Assembly (NCBI GenBank): GCA_033239125.1
Contig: BSWB01000001.1
Location: 1,066,501 to 1,130,500, forward strand
Direction of reading: 5' to 3'
DNA from: Fagopyrum homotropicum
Taxonomy: Eukaryota; Streptophyta; Magnoliopsida; Caryophyllales; Polygonaceae
DNA: 64,000 nucleotides
In this document: piece after piece, positions 1-11,241 of the stretch
Position numbering within the stretch: position 1 is the stretch's first letter
Layout of the letters: each line of letters begins with the position of its first letter
Translations under genes and position numbers: made by a program
Notes under the pieces: model-generated
Seen by the model: the letters and a program-made list of their open reading frames with translations, nothing else
What the model was told of the DNA's origin: nothing
The model's database searches: none

Positions 1-737
1 TTAAATTTCATCCCAAATTTTCCTCTTCAATCCTATAAACTTCCACTATCGAACGAGTCATAAGTAACTTGTATTATTTTGTACGGAAAAAGAGAAATTT
101 ATAGTTAAGTGCTTTTTTCGTGGCTTTCAAAAAATTTGCAAAACAACAAGGGATTATCCATTATTTATTTTTTTAAATAAACGTGACTTCAATAAACTAG
201 AAAATTGATAAAGGATAAATTCGGAATGATAAAAAGTATCAATTAAATTAAAAAAGACGGTTTTTTTTTTGGAAAAAAAGGCGATGGTTGATGGCTCCGG
301 CGCTTTGATTGAAAAAAAAAAAAATTTGGGTGCCGGCACCATCCGCCAGCGCTCAACCTAGGTTCCAGCGAATTCCAAGTTTTGTTGGTCCTTCTGAATT
401 TGAGCTCCGTGTATATAACACGACCCTAGTAAAATTGACAAAACAATCTCAAACAAAATTAATAACGTAACATTATTCAGGAAATTAAAGATAAAATTGG
501 ACAAAAAAGATGACATTTCTTGCTACTATTTGGTTAGGTATTTTCTTTTCTAGAAATAAAATTATTTTCAATGATGAATCTTGTGACTTGTTTAATAACA
601 CGACTGCTTTTATTAAGCATTAAATCCACAAATGACAAAAAATGTCAATGACGAGGATGACTATTGCATTAAGCCCCACCAAAAAATAATAACAATATCA
701 AACCGGCAAAAAATAACATCAAATGAGAAAAAGCAAA
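1..737. other. AT-rich intergenic sequence
   Basis: I see no gene here. The stretch is AT-rich with homopolymer runs; the short ORFs on both strands have no recognisable domain. Confidence 0.5.
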
Positions 738-1195
738 GCCTGATTTTCACAAAGTTAACTTCGATGGCTCGAAACTTGATTTTAGGACTACCTCTATTAG
801 TTTTGCTATTTGGAACCACAATAGAGAGATTATTAGTCTTGATGAAAAAAAAAACAATTTCATTTGGTACTAAAAGCAGAAACTTCTGCTCTAAAATCTG
901 GTTTGGAAGAAGCTATCAAATTGCAACAAAAAGATCGCAATCGAGAGTGACAATTTGTGCGTCACCAATACACTTCAAGGTATGTGGAGTGGAGTTGTAG
1001 GACTTTAGAATGAATATTTGTTTCTTTGACGAAGTTCATATCAAGTATGATTTTAGAGAATGGATATTTGTTTTTTTGACGAAGACCATATAAGCATGAT
1101 TTTGGAGAGAAATTAACGGTGTTTGTTATCTGATTGACCCATTCGATCTCCTAGACAATCCTTTCTGTTATTAAAAAAAGAAGTTGAGAGTATCC
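738..1195 (+). mobile_element. LINE RNase H-like remnant (decayed)
   Basis: Read in shifting + frames, this resembles the RVT_3 RNase H-like domain found at the C-terminus of plant LINE polyproteins. A KVNFDGS start (as in W..P..G..K.N.DGS) near 745 is followed by an acidic-site-like IESDNL near 945. Frameshifts and stops interrupt it, and an A-rich run near 1170 may be the old poly-A tail. It is a dead fragment. A captured host RNase H-like gene is a less likely alternative. Confidence 0.5.
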
Positions 1196-1560
1196 TTTCA
1201 AATATTTGAGAAATAGTGGGAAGATCCTAACTTCACAGCATTAAGTCGTAGTTCGGTTTCGTGGTGAGTTGGGTCGGCAATTCCGGTGTTCATTTTCTCG
1301 TATTGAGTGCACTAAAATTGTAACAAAATTCCTCTATAAATGATGACACAAAATGTTTAAGTGTAGACCAATATTGATGGACCAAATCGGACGAATTAAA
1401 GACCAGACATAAAAATTAAAAGGTAGTTGGGCAAACATAGAGCCCATTCCGTTCACCTATTTATGGGTATTATGGAGTTTTTAGGGTTGAAATTTATAGA
1501 TTTTTTCCAACTAGATAGTGTTAGCCAAAGCCCTTTTGAGAAGTGGGTAAATATATTTGG
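1196..1560. other. Intergenic, nothing recognised
   Basis: I see no coding or repeat structure in this stretch. Confidence 0.4.
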
Positions 1561-2225
1561 TTAAAGGGTAGTGGTCACAAAATCTACTAACCTGGCTGTA
1601 CCGAGATTAGAGTGACCACAACAGTGATAGAAGTGTACAATGCAATTGCATTGAATAGAGTGAATGCGGAGAGCCCGAGTTGTCTTAGGTCTTGAAGGCA
1701 ATGTCAATCCTGCAGCAAAGGTCACAGTTGCAATGAGAGTGGAAACTAGCATAAGAGTATTAACTAGTTATTGCTATTCGTACCACATGAAACATGCTAT
1801 TTGTAGTTTTGTACCACATTATCGACTACGTATTACGGAGTCATTTGAAAAATACTAACCATGTCAGATGCGCAGTAGTCCATGTCAAAACATTCATCTT
1901 TTTTATAAAAAAAATAACTAGAATTGGCCTTATTACTACGCGTTTGAACGCGTAGGCGGCGTTGTGGTACTCATCAATAATCAACTGTAATTGCTTTTGA
2001 TTCAAGGCGTGTGCACCCAGCATATGGTTCGACAGCACCCTTCAGTAGCAGCATAATGATAGAGCTGCAATGCCAAGTATATTCTGATCATGATGATTAA
2101 CAAATAACAATGTCCTTAGAATATCAGCAAACTCTTCGCAGCTCCGTAGTTACCTGAACATGACCTCCAGCAGCTGCCAGACAGATCGGAAACGAGCCAT
2201 TGTGCGCCAGCAGCTTCGTTTTTCT
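1561..2225 (-). pseudogene. ACD6-like ankyrin/PGG-domain gene remnant
   Basis: On the minus strand, about 1752-1561 encodes STLIATVTFAAGLTLP, the hallmark first membrane helix of the PGG domain of ACCELERATED CELL DEATH 6-type ankyrin membrane proteins. After a frame change the same stretch reads FNAIALYTSITVVVTLIS, like the next hydrophobic helix. Upstream in gene order, minus 2225-2155 reads LLAHNGSFPICLAAAGGHVQ, ankyrin-like with an AAxxGHxxV core, and is followed by a GTAACT donor-like site. The segment around 2038-1950 (ALNQKQ then LIID) recalls the ALN.....LDI motif that often precedes the PGG domain. Family members act at membranes in defence signalling. No continuous ORF, repeat array or start codon is present, so I call it a decayed fragment. 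It lies just downstream of the RING gene on the same strand, so readthrough into it is possible. Confidence 0.5.
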
Positions 2226-2687
2226 GCATGCAAGAGATGATGAATTGATGATAGAAGATAAATGTATAAGGAAAGAACAATCTTTCAATGCTTTGGAATG
2301 ACAGATAACTTACATCACTTTCTGTTGCAGGACAATGAGAAGATAAGCCCAGATGATCAGAATTGGAGCAGCTAGCTCGAATAGAAGATGAAGATTGTTA
2401 TGGAGAGATCACATTTCTGTACATCATGTACTAGTACAAACAAACTTTATATTTTGCGGAAATTACAATGTGTCAAGGTGACGGTAGTAGTAGCGTAGCA
2501 ACTACACTTTACATCAAGATAATACTCTCTTCCTCTAAGAAGCATGCAACATAAGGTCTTACATAGCAACAAGCAACCTTTCAAATTCTAAGTACTAACC
2601 CTTGCTATAAGCATTTGAAATTTTCCTTTTATTTTCCTAGACAATTTTCCGGGTATATACAAATCGGCAAGCATCTCCGCGTGGTGA
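2226..2687 (-). other. Region between ankyrin remnant and RING gene, includes its likely 3' UTR
   Basis: No coding exon is clear. The part next to 2688 should be the 3' UTR of the minus-strand RING gene. I could not fix a polyadenylation site. Confidence 0.35.
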
Positions 2688-3398
2688 TCAGAACAATAGA
2701 AGGCAAAGAACCAGGCAACAACACAGGAAGAAGCTTAATCTGCTCAATGACTGATCAGCATGTAATGTGTGACGCCTGGCTCTTGCACTCCTCATGGTAG
2801 CCATGCCATACGAATTAGGACATGTGTAAAATGAATGTGAATTACCAAAGAGTCTCGTATAGATCATTTCCCCAAACATGCTGCCAGCTAGGCTGATTTC
2901 TGGTGCTGATGTGTAGTCATATGCATCTTGCACGGTTGGATACTGATCAGATGTAGTTGAAGTGGTTATCAATGTGTGGACGCCGCAAGGTGGGCCCCTA
3001 GGTCGGTCAGGAATGACTGATCCTAGATCTGCAGATTTTTCATCTGAATGGTCTGATACTGTCACTGATTGAACAGATTGCCCCCCACGGCCATAGAGTG
3101 GGACTAGTGTCCTCTCTGAGATCTCGGCTTTGCACACAGGGCACTGTGGATTATGGTCCAAATGAGTTTCCGACGAAATGCTTTGCTGGTGAATCCATTT
3201 GTATATACAAGGCCAGCAATAAAGGTGGCCGCATATAGTCACCACCGGATCCTGTACCATTTCTAGACAGATATTGCAGTCAAATCCGCCAGATGAATTT
3301 ACATCAGTTGAAGCAGATGATGCTTTCCAGTCTTCTGTACCGTCTCCTGAGAGATGGTTGTGTACTGCAGAATGTGCCAAGTACTGCTCCGTAGCCAT
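2688..3398 (-). CDS. RMA-type RING-finger E3 ubiquitin ligase, ER-membrane anchored
   Basis: A 236-residue protein with an uninterrupted coding exon. Residues 41-89 form a C3HC4 RING with zinc ligands C41, C44, C56, H58, C61, C64, C86 and C89. The C41-N-I-C-L-E opening and C-G-H-L-Y-C-W-P-C-I core are the RNF5/RMA signature. The last ~19 residues (from about 218) are hydrophobic and Cys/Leu-rich, a C-terminal tail anchor as in plant RMA proteins. These E3 ligases sit in the ER membrane with the RING in the cytosol and ubiquitinate membrane clients; Arabidopsis RMA homologues act on aquaporins. Length fits the family (about 220-260). The start is the first ATG after an inferred leader-intron acceptor 32 bases upstream. 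The substrate cannot be read from the sequence. Confidence 0.9.
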   Translation of the reverse strand: MATEQYLAHSAVHNHLSGDGTEDWKASSASTDVNSSGGFDCNICLEMVQDPVVTICGHLYCWPCIYKWIHQQSISSETHLDHNPQCPVCKAEISERTLVPLYGRGGQSVQSVTVSDHSDEKSADLGSVIPDRPRGPPCGVHTLITTSTTSDQYPTVQDAYDYTSAPEISLAGSMFGEMIYTRLFGNSHSFYTCPNSYGMATMRSARARRHTLHADQSLSRLSFFLCCCLVLCLLLF

Positions 3399-3430
3399 TC
3401 AGGTGGGTGATTAATGTCTTACTTGTGCTC

Positions 3431-5499
3431 CTGAAACACGGTTATAAGGTTACGAATAGATCACGATAAACCAGCTAAATTGCGCAAGCTTCCTCAGTAA
3501 ATCAAACAAACATTCCAAAAAGCAACCAAGTCATAAGAGAGAAATTTCAATGCTGGATGACAAAAAGAAGAATAAGACGTGAATCCTAACAAATAATCAG
3601 TACTCTGACAAAAGAAGGATAAGCTTCAACATTCATCTTATCTTCAACAAGTAACACAGAATCGTCAAAAATATGGGGACCCTTTCAAGTTTGTCCTGCA
3701 TCCGATAGAGAAATGCAAAAAAGGATACAAACGCCTCGAAAAGCACAAACTTCATAATTCTACACGCACAAATAGGACTGATATAATGAAATTTTATCAT
3801 GATAAAACAGCACAAGATGCTTTACATTTAAAAAAGGGTCCACCAACTACCAAAAATTCCTCCTCAAACAAAGAAAAGGAGTCATCAATGATACTGATAT
3901 GTAGAATAAGATCCCACCAAAAGATGGAATTGTCTAATAAAAGAGCAAGGTTTAAATTAACATTCCATCAAGCAATAATAAAGAATAAAGACTCCATTTT
4001 TAGGTCTCCTATTAGTTTATAAAAGAAGTGGAGCCCCACCAAACTTATGGTCATTCTATATTGTATATTTTATATCATACCAAATCATAACAATCATCAT
4101 CCTCAGTTCTCTCATATCATAATTTGGCAGGCTTTTATCTTGATCTGTGTCTGTAAATCAGCACAACTAAGCTCAAGTGTTCCCTCATAAGTTCTAACGC
4201 TGTTCAGTAATGGATTGGACTATCACCTCCTATGGGTTGCACCACCTTCACTAAAAATGATTAACCAAGTGGCTCAAATTGAGGCTAAATATCTAAGCAA
4301 ATACACTGAATATGTCACCCCATCTAAATCTAGGCCATAAGACCGTGTGATCGGCAACATTTGGGTACCTATCAATTTACATCTATCTAAGGGTGGGGAA
4401 GCTAACTAAATGGTACAATTAATAATAAACATAAGAAGGTCCACTGGTTTACATCTATATCTACATCCTGGCCCCCATACTCATAACTATTTTCCCCTAA
4501 GAAGAGTATACCAGCAGGACTTATTATTAGCAAACCAGAATCCGAAAGACTTAAAGGGGAATGCAAGCTAACTCATCTAACTATAAAGCCTATAAACCAT
4601 TTGTGCTAGTTACAGTAGTAGTAAGAGATTCATGAAAAACAGCACACTCAAATGAGCCTCAAAATCAGATTTTCTGAATTCATCATAGTCTTAACCATCA
4701 GACTTATTACTGCAATTCACCACGCTCCAGTTGCAACTCGAAAATTACATGAATCCTACATATTTCTGAATTGAAATGGGCTAAGCAGGAGAGTAAATAG
4801 AAACCCTCCATATCCCTCAGCCTACTCATGAACCAAATCCTTTCCCATTAAAAAGCATTTCATTATAACAGCTCCAAGTCTCTTACCAAACTTATTCAGC
4901 AAAAAAATCAAAGGCATTTCATGATTTTATTTTCTCTTTAGGTCCGTTTAGTTATAAGCTACGGTAGTGAAAAACAAAAAGGTACAAACCGTCAAACCTA
5001 CTCTTGAACCAAATTCTGTCAAATTGTTGTTCACCAATCACAATTATCATCCTATAACACTAGTCACGGTGGACATAAGTTTCAGAACTATGAAATCGAT
5101 GAACATTCCAATTGATAGACAATAATGCGCAAGTGGATTAGGTTTGTTTCCTTTCCGTCTCCGTACCGAAAGATTCTAAACGAAAGGGAAGAAGGCACGC
5201 AACATCACTACCACAAGCAAACAGAATCACTTTTCCACGCGGAATTCAATAAGTAATATTAAACTCAAAAAAAAGCAATTAATCAACTACAATTACAGAG
5301 TGTGAACGAAGAACATCAGCAAGACGAATTCAAAGAGATTAGGCACAATCAAACAGCGAATTCAAGCAATTTATCAAGTACCAAAAGAAAATCGACCGCG
5401 AATCAAAATGAAACAACATGATACACCAGGAAGAAGAAAGAAAAATCAAACCAAAAGCTCTGAAGAACTCGATTACTAACAATTTGATCGATTACTTAC
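3431..5499 (-). other. Leader (5' UTR) intron of the RING E3 gene
   Basis: On the minus strand a strong donor (CTCTAC|GTAAGTAA) lies at 5499 and an acceptor (TTTCAG|GAGCAC) ends at 3431, so the intron is 2069 bases. Long leader introns are common in plant housekeeping genes and often raise expression. The sequence between has no other convincing gene; small ORFs inside it have no domain. This is inferred from splice signals only; a cDNA would settle it. Confidence 0.6.
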
Positions 5500-5616
5500 G
5501 TAGAGGTCGAAGATGTAAGAGCCCGGCGATCAGATTACACAATGAACAAAGGAAGTTGAGAGAGTTTTGGTTGAAGAAGAGAAATACCGAGTGGGAAATG
5601 ACGGGCTTTTCGTGTT

Positions 5617-5624
5617 ATTTATAT
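5617..5624 (-). promoter_or_regulatory. Probable TATA box of the RING E3 gene
   Basis: The minus strand reads ATATAAATAAC here, roughly 115 bases upstream of the leader-intron donor. That spacing suits a short 5' UTR exon starting near 5590. Confidence 0.5.
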
Positions 5625-5945
5625 TTCAACTTTGAGAGGGTTGCATACAAAGAAATTTATTTATTTATTTATAAAATATTTTGACTTTTGACTTTTTTTA
5701 ATATTTTATTTAGTTTTTGAAATATTTTTTTTCTCTACCAACTTGCACATACTCACTGACCTCATCTCTTCGTACGGCTGAATAATAATATATTATCTTG
5801 TTAATTTTTTTAAATAGTTTAATCTAAATATAATGTACAATATGAATTTTACTATAAGGAAATTTAGTAAGATAGTTATTTTAAGTTTTTAAATTTAAAA
5901 GTATTAAGTTTTATTCAAGTTCTTAAACCCGCGTGATTAAATGGA

Positions 5946-6190
5946 TTTTTTTATTTTGAAAAATTTAAAGAACTTGGTCGGCAGGAGATTGAGGGAGATA
6001 TTCTCAACTTGATGAACTTTGTTAGAGGTGTATGAAAACCACCATGACAAGCAGAAGTTGTTATTGACTTTTGTAGTCTTTTGAGGAAGTTGGATCAAAC
6101 ATATTTTAAAAAAGTCAACTTTGTAGCTGATATTCTTGTTGCCCGAGGTCAGTCAATCCTTGATGTCAGTGTTTAAATTCCGCATGCAGT
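5946..6190 (+). mobile_element. LINE RNase H-like C-terminal remnant
   Basis: The plus strand reads an RNase H tail: IEGDILNLMNFVRG, then two in-frame stops, then LRKLDQTYFKKVNFVADILV, which matches the '..REAN.VAD.LA..G' end of LINE RVT_3 domains. It is a broken fragment of the same class as those at 0.74 kb and 50.06 kb. Confidence 0.6.
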
Positions 6191-6389
6191 TGAAGAGATC
6201 ATCCTTTTCGATTTATCTCAACAACCATTGACGAGAAGAACGCCTTGACGCGTTTCAGCATCACTCCCCGTTGTTACTAGTCGTAGATGACCTCTCGAGC
6301 CACTCGTTTTCCATCAAGTGCCCCAAATTGCTTTCCACTTACAATGAGAAAAAAAACTTGAAGAGAACATCATCCCAAATCACCGTTAG

Positions 6390-8854
6390 TGTGACGCACC
6401 TATTTCATTTCTAGTTGATTACCAATTAATTAACCCTGTTTAAAACAATAAGCGGAAAAGCGGAAAACGTAAATTTTTAAAACTTTATCTTACAACCATA
6501 TTCACAACATATATACATACTAACATACGTCATAAGCTCGGTTTAACAAAACACAACTGTTTAAAACCACACAAAACATCCTAGGCGGTAGCATCCCATA
6601 ACAGCCCACCTGATATGATCTCAAATCCAGGTGTTGGGTCCAACGTCCTTGCCTTGGTCAGGCCGAGTCTGAGTAGCTGAAAAATATGTGGATATAACAA
6701 CAATGAGCCACACGCTCAGTAAGGGTATACAAATCGCACTCTCCCAATATATATAAGTATCTAATATCCCGTCCCCAAAGGACACTCTATACCCTTCCTC
6801 ACATTCCAAAGTCGATCAATGCATACATATCCACATTCACATATAATTCCACAACCATTCACATCACATTTCACATAAACATTCAAGCATGTTATCACAC
6901 ATCACATATAAACATATCATCTCATATAAACATCTCATATCATCTCATCACATATAAATAATCATAACATAACATATAACATGCTAGACTCGATCGCATC
7001 GATGCATAGGTGATAATTAACTAACTAGCTCCAACTGATCGTACGATATATTTTCTCATTGCTTTCGTATTTCTTTTCTTTCTTTCTTTTTTTTTTCTTT
7101 CGGTTGGCCAACCCGATAGCGTCATAGGCCCCCTGTAGATTAGGTAGCGACCTCGGCCATCTTGTCCTAAGACCCCCTGTAGATCAGGTCGCGATCTTGG
7201 ACTATTTTTCTTATCTTGAGGCCCCCTGTAGATCAGGTAGCGACCCCTGGCTGTTTTTCTTATCTCGAGGCCCCCTGTAGATCAGGTAGCGACCTCTGAG
7301 GCCCCCTGTAGATCAGGTAGCGACCTCGTCCCCCGGAAACCCGTGCGGGACCCAGTTGGGCTAATTAATCAATTACCATCCTATATTATCACTTTCATAT
7401 CATAACTCAATTTCATGCTTTCATCATATTCTTTCATCACATTCTTTCCACTATCATCTCATGTACATCATGCATGCTTTCATAAGGAATATCAAGTCAT
7501 CATCATCGTCTCACTCATATACATATAAGCATGCATACAATCATAACAAACATATATATACACTCAAGCATGCATAAAATCATAGCATATTAAATACATA
7601 ACATATATTAAGCAAGTGTAATTCATATACACTTACCTCGCAGGTAAGAACAATAAGACCTCGCAAACCAATTATTGAGTCCGTTTTCCACTCGGACTAT
7701 CCTCCTTTATCGTGCTTGGATACGCTCACAAAGACTAAGCTATAGTTAACCAAAACCTTCAACAACACCTGTTGAGAATATCATATTCCTTGTATTAAAT
7801 TTCTCGCTTCAAACCCCAGTTAAATTCATTCCTTTGAATTTAATTAGCTTATAGCATTTTCTAGAATCCCAATTTAATTAATTAACCTTTAATTAATTAA
7901 TTAAATTTCGCCAGAACAACGTTTTGCCCGCAGGCAATTTCTGAACCCACTTGTCATCAAATCTCATCAAACAAACAGCCCATAATCACCAGAATAAAGT
8001 AACGAGCATAATGGAATTTCCAATTATCCATTTTGACAAGCCTAAGGTCAATTTAGGCTAAATCGCAATACGGAAAACGAATAAATTCATAACTTATTCG
8101 TTACTAACCCGATTGACGATCCGAAAGAAGATTCGGAATCACAACGACGCAGGCTACGCTCGGACACCATCAAATTCACCGGAATCTGAGCGACGGAACC
8201 TCCCTAGTATCATATATGCTCGACCAGACCTTCCCTTGCTCGGAAATGCAGAAACTCGGTACCAAAATGAAGAGAATGAAGAGAGGAATCCAAAAACTCA
8301 AACGGATTTAACATCGGATTAGAAACGAAGAGTAGATCTGAGTTTGAAGGTTGAGAGAAATCAGAGCCTTTACGAGGAAACGTGAAAGAAAATGAATTAA
8401 TAAACGATATTTCAGCTATTTATAGCGAAGACGATAATTATCCTTTAGCGGAGTCGATAATTATCCTTTTACCGATCCGGAAGCGGTTTAAGCCCCCTTC
8501 TCCAAACTTCTCGAAATTGGAATAATAAATCTGGAATATTGTATGGATAATTATTCCGCAATTGTTTCGAAAAACGCGTATTCCTAAGTCGTCTTTCTTA
8601 GCCGCTAAGAAACGAAATAGCGACTCTTTTAGCCATTTTGCCTTTTCATGTTTTTTTTCATATCTAGGACATGTCCGATGTCCTGATCATTTCTCTCAAC
8701 TGCATTTTTATTAATTGAAGCTCCCAAATGCTCCAAATAATACCGGGGTGTAATATCATCTAGGAGCTGGTTACCTCGAGAGGTATCTCGTGTTAAAACG
8801 GATTTAATTTCCTAAATTACTCGATTAGGTCATCTTCGATTTTTGACTGTTACA
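6390..8854 (-). mobile_element. LTR-like insertion with TG..CA ends (solo LTR or non-autonomous LTR element)
   Basis: The segment starts TGTGACGCACC and ends GACTGTTACA, with the 5-base direct repeat GTTAG immediately outside both ends (6385-6389 and 8855-8859). A 5-base duplication with TG..CA termini is the mark of LTR-retrotransposon integration. There are no gag, protease, RT or integrase motifs, so at 2465 bases it is either a very long solo LTR or a protein-less derivative. Orientation is tentative: on the minus strand the ends read TGTAACAG..GCGTCACA, like Ty3/gypsy LTR termini. An internal tandem repeat lies at 7127-7328. A minus-strand 62-codon ORF at 6621-6809 lacks any recognised domain. 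Confidence 0.7.
7127..7328. repeat. Five tandem copies of a ~27-base CCCCCTGTAGATCAGGT motif
   Basis: Starts near 7128, 7172, 7220, 7269 and 7300 share GCCCCCTGTAGATCAGG followed by TAGCGACC (with small changes), separated by spacers of variable length. It is internal to the LTR-like insertion and much more GC-rich than its surroundings. Confidence 0.85.
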
Positions 8855-8859
8855 GTTAG

Positions 8860-9829
8860 TATAGCACTTCACCATTGTAAATCACCACCATTATATAATT
8901 TCTTTCTCTTTCGATTTTAGGGTTTGTTTCAATACTTGGTTCGTTTGATTTTTATTTCAATACTTTTATCGAAACGGAGTTTGAACAAATCAACATTAAT
9001 GTATATTTTCACTGATTTAATTTTGATATTTGTAAGTTTTATTTTGTATCTACATTTTTAGTTTTGATTTTGGTATATGCAAAGTAAGAGATTATGTTGA
9101 ATTGTACCGACATAATAATATATCAATATTGTTTTGATGCTTTTTTTGTTTGTAGCCACAATATGTAGCATAAATTATTTATATACTATATTAAAACAAC
9201 AGGTATCATTTATTATATATAGAATAACATTTATCATTTTTTCAATATTTAATTTTATTTAATTTATATCTTTTTAATAACTATTTTTTATAAACTAAAT
9301 TTATATATTTACTATATAAAGTCAAGATCAAATAAAATAATTTTATTTTAAAAACACAATACCTACCTAATACATTTCAATTTTGAGGGAAAAAATTGCC
9401 ATATGTATTCGATTGGATGAATTTTTTTCAAAACTTAATTTTTTAAGTTAGCAAAAAATTATATTATATCACCTTTATAATAAATAATTTTTTTAAAACT
9501 TTTAACATACAGAAAATATAGCTATAATAATATATTTTACGTTAAACAATTATATATATATATATATAACTAAGCGCATAAAATTTTGATTTTACAATTA
9601 TGTTTAATGGAGCTAATCATGTCTAAATTGATTTTGCGTACGGATTAAAACAAATATAAATATCTGAAACTAAAAAAAAATGATTTGCACATTTATTTCG
9701 TGGAATAATTTTTATTTATTAAATTCCGGATTTATGGTTGCTATGAACAAATCGGTGATAAATATATCGCGTAAACTACACAGCAGCTGGAGCCCACTCA
9801 ATTAAACAATCATTTATAAGTGCATTTGG
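8860..9829. other. AT-rich intergenic sequence
   Basis: Nothing coding is seen. There is a short (TA)n run near 9550. Confidence 0.5.
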
Positions 9830-10055
9830 GTTTGATCCATCGTAGACTGTTCACTCGGTTCAGAGATCGGATCTTTATCCGACCTTTATCCAATTCGGTT
9901 CAAACTAGTCCAGACAGATTGAACCAATTTTTTTTTAGTTTTTTCGGGTTTTCGGACTAAATTTGGACCCTTAAAAAAATCGACAAACCGGTTCTGATCG
10001 GTACAGGTCCGGTTCATGTCCGATTTAAAATTCCGGTCAGGGCAAAAAATGAACC
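9830..10055. repeat. CCGG/GGTTC-rich repeat, degenerate
   Basis: A patch dense in CCGGTTC, GGTCCGG and GACCGG motifs in an otherwise AT-rich area. It resembles the GGACCGG-rich MITE family at 13.4, 50.9 and 57.4 kb but shares no long stretch with it by eye. Confidence 0.35.
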
Positions 10056-11029
10056 GCATAATGTGATGTAATTTTTGTTTTTTTTCTAATGTGAAAATTT
10101 ATGGAAATTGAAAAATATATTTAATAAAATCTATTTTTAGATTAAATTATTATAATAGTATCTGGGTTGATTTTGGAATTTATGGATTTGTGTTAAGAAA
10201 TTACAATTGTTGACTTGTTTTCCTTCTAAAGATTGACTTATAAGAGGTTTTGAATAATAAATTTTGATCCATAATGGAAATTTTTTGAATATTTTAAGTA
10301 ATACTTTAAATTATACATAAAAACTATTTGTAATATAAATTAAAATATAAAATAGTAGGACTCTTTCTTTCCCCCTCAAAATTGACATATAAGAGGCGAT
10401 TATGAAATTCGAAATCCAACACAATAATCAGCTACAAACTTGGAAGATGAGGACGATTATATCTAATTTTATGTTAGATCTTTGTTTTTGCATAAAAATA
10501 AATTTTATCGTGTTTTCAGAAAAAGCAACTATATGGTTGATCGTTCGTTTAACAAATTGGGATGCTCGAACTCCAACAACAACATTTTTCCCCTAACAAT
10601 TTTAATCTTTCTGTTATCATTTATAAGGATGTTTTATGTTGTACCAAATCTCGAAAGTTATTCAATATTGTTGAAGATAATAATTTTCCGCTTCTAAAGT
10701 GGGGAGATTTCGAGTCTAATATACATGGTCGGTGAATTATTCCTCAAATTATCAATTGCCATTATCATAGTGGAACCACAATGAACTTATGTGTTAGGGA
10801 TAATGTTCACGTATACTCGTATGCACACGAGCGTCCATGCTCTACAATCTAATGACATTTAACACGGTATTAGAGCGAATAGCGTCTAATCAACTCGCGG
10901 TGGGCATGCGTACTCACATGCACACGCCCCCACTCTACAATTCACTTTTTAACTGGAGAGATTTAAAGTATGATATAAAGATCTAGGTGTTCACGAAGTT
11001 GTTCATCAGACCTCCTACATATGTACTTC
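10056..11029. other. AT-rich intergenic sequence
   Basis: The two short overlapping + ORFs (10402-10697) show no domain. Two GCACACG-type motifs occur near 10830 and 10920. No gene is supported. Confidence 0.4.
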
Positions 11030-11241
11030 CGTTGAAGATGAACGTTTATGTTAATTGCTTCCTGTTGGCTGAATCATCTTGTTGTCCTTTGAAAATCTCT
11101 TTGCTTTCGGGTTTTTGTGATGTAGCTTTGTTGTGATCCTTCATGACGGTTAGTTTGTTTATCAATCTTTTTCGCTCTTTCGATCCATTAGACGATCCGT
11201 CTAATGGTTTGAATTGCTTTCCGTATTAAAAAAAAAAAGAG
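11030..11241 (+). mobile_element. LINE 3' tail family, copy 1
   Basis: Shares an order of blocks with 15298-15546 (opposite strand) and 22005-22190: ATGAACGTTTAT, TTTGATGT-like, CCTTCATGACGGTT, CGATCCATTAGACG, CTAATGGTTT, then a poly-A run. The common end with varying 5' ends is typical of 5'-truncated LINE copies. Confidence 0.65.

Noticed and set aside
8113..8322. 69-codon ORF inside the LTR-like insertion
   Set aside because: No retroelement domain and no homologue I recognise; chance ORF.
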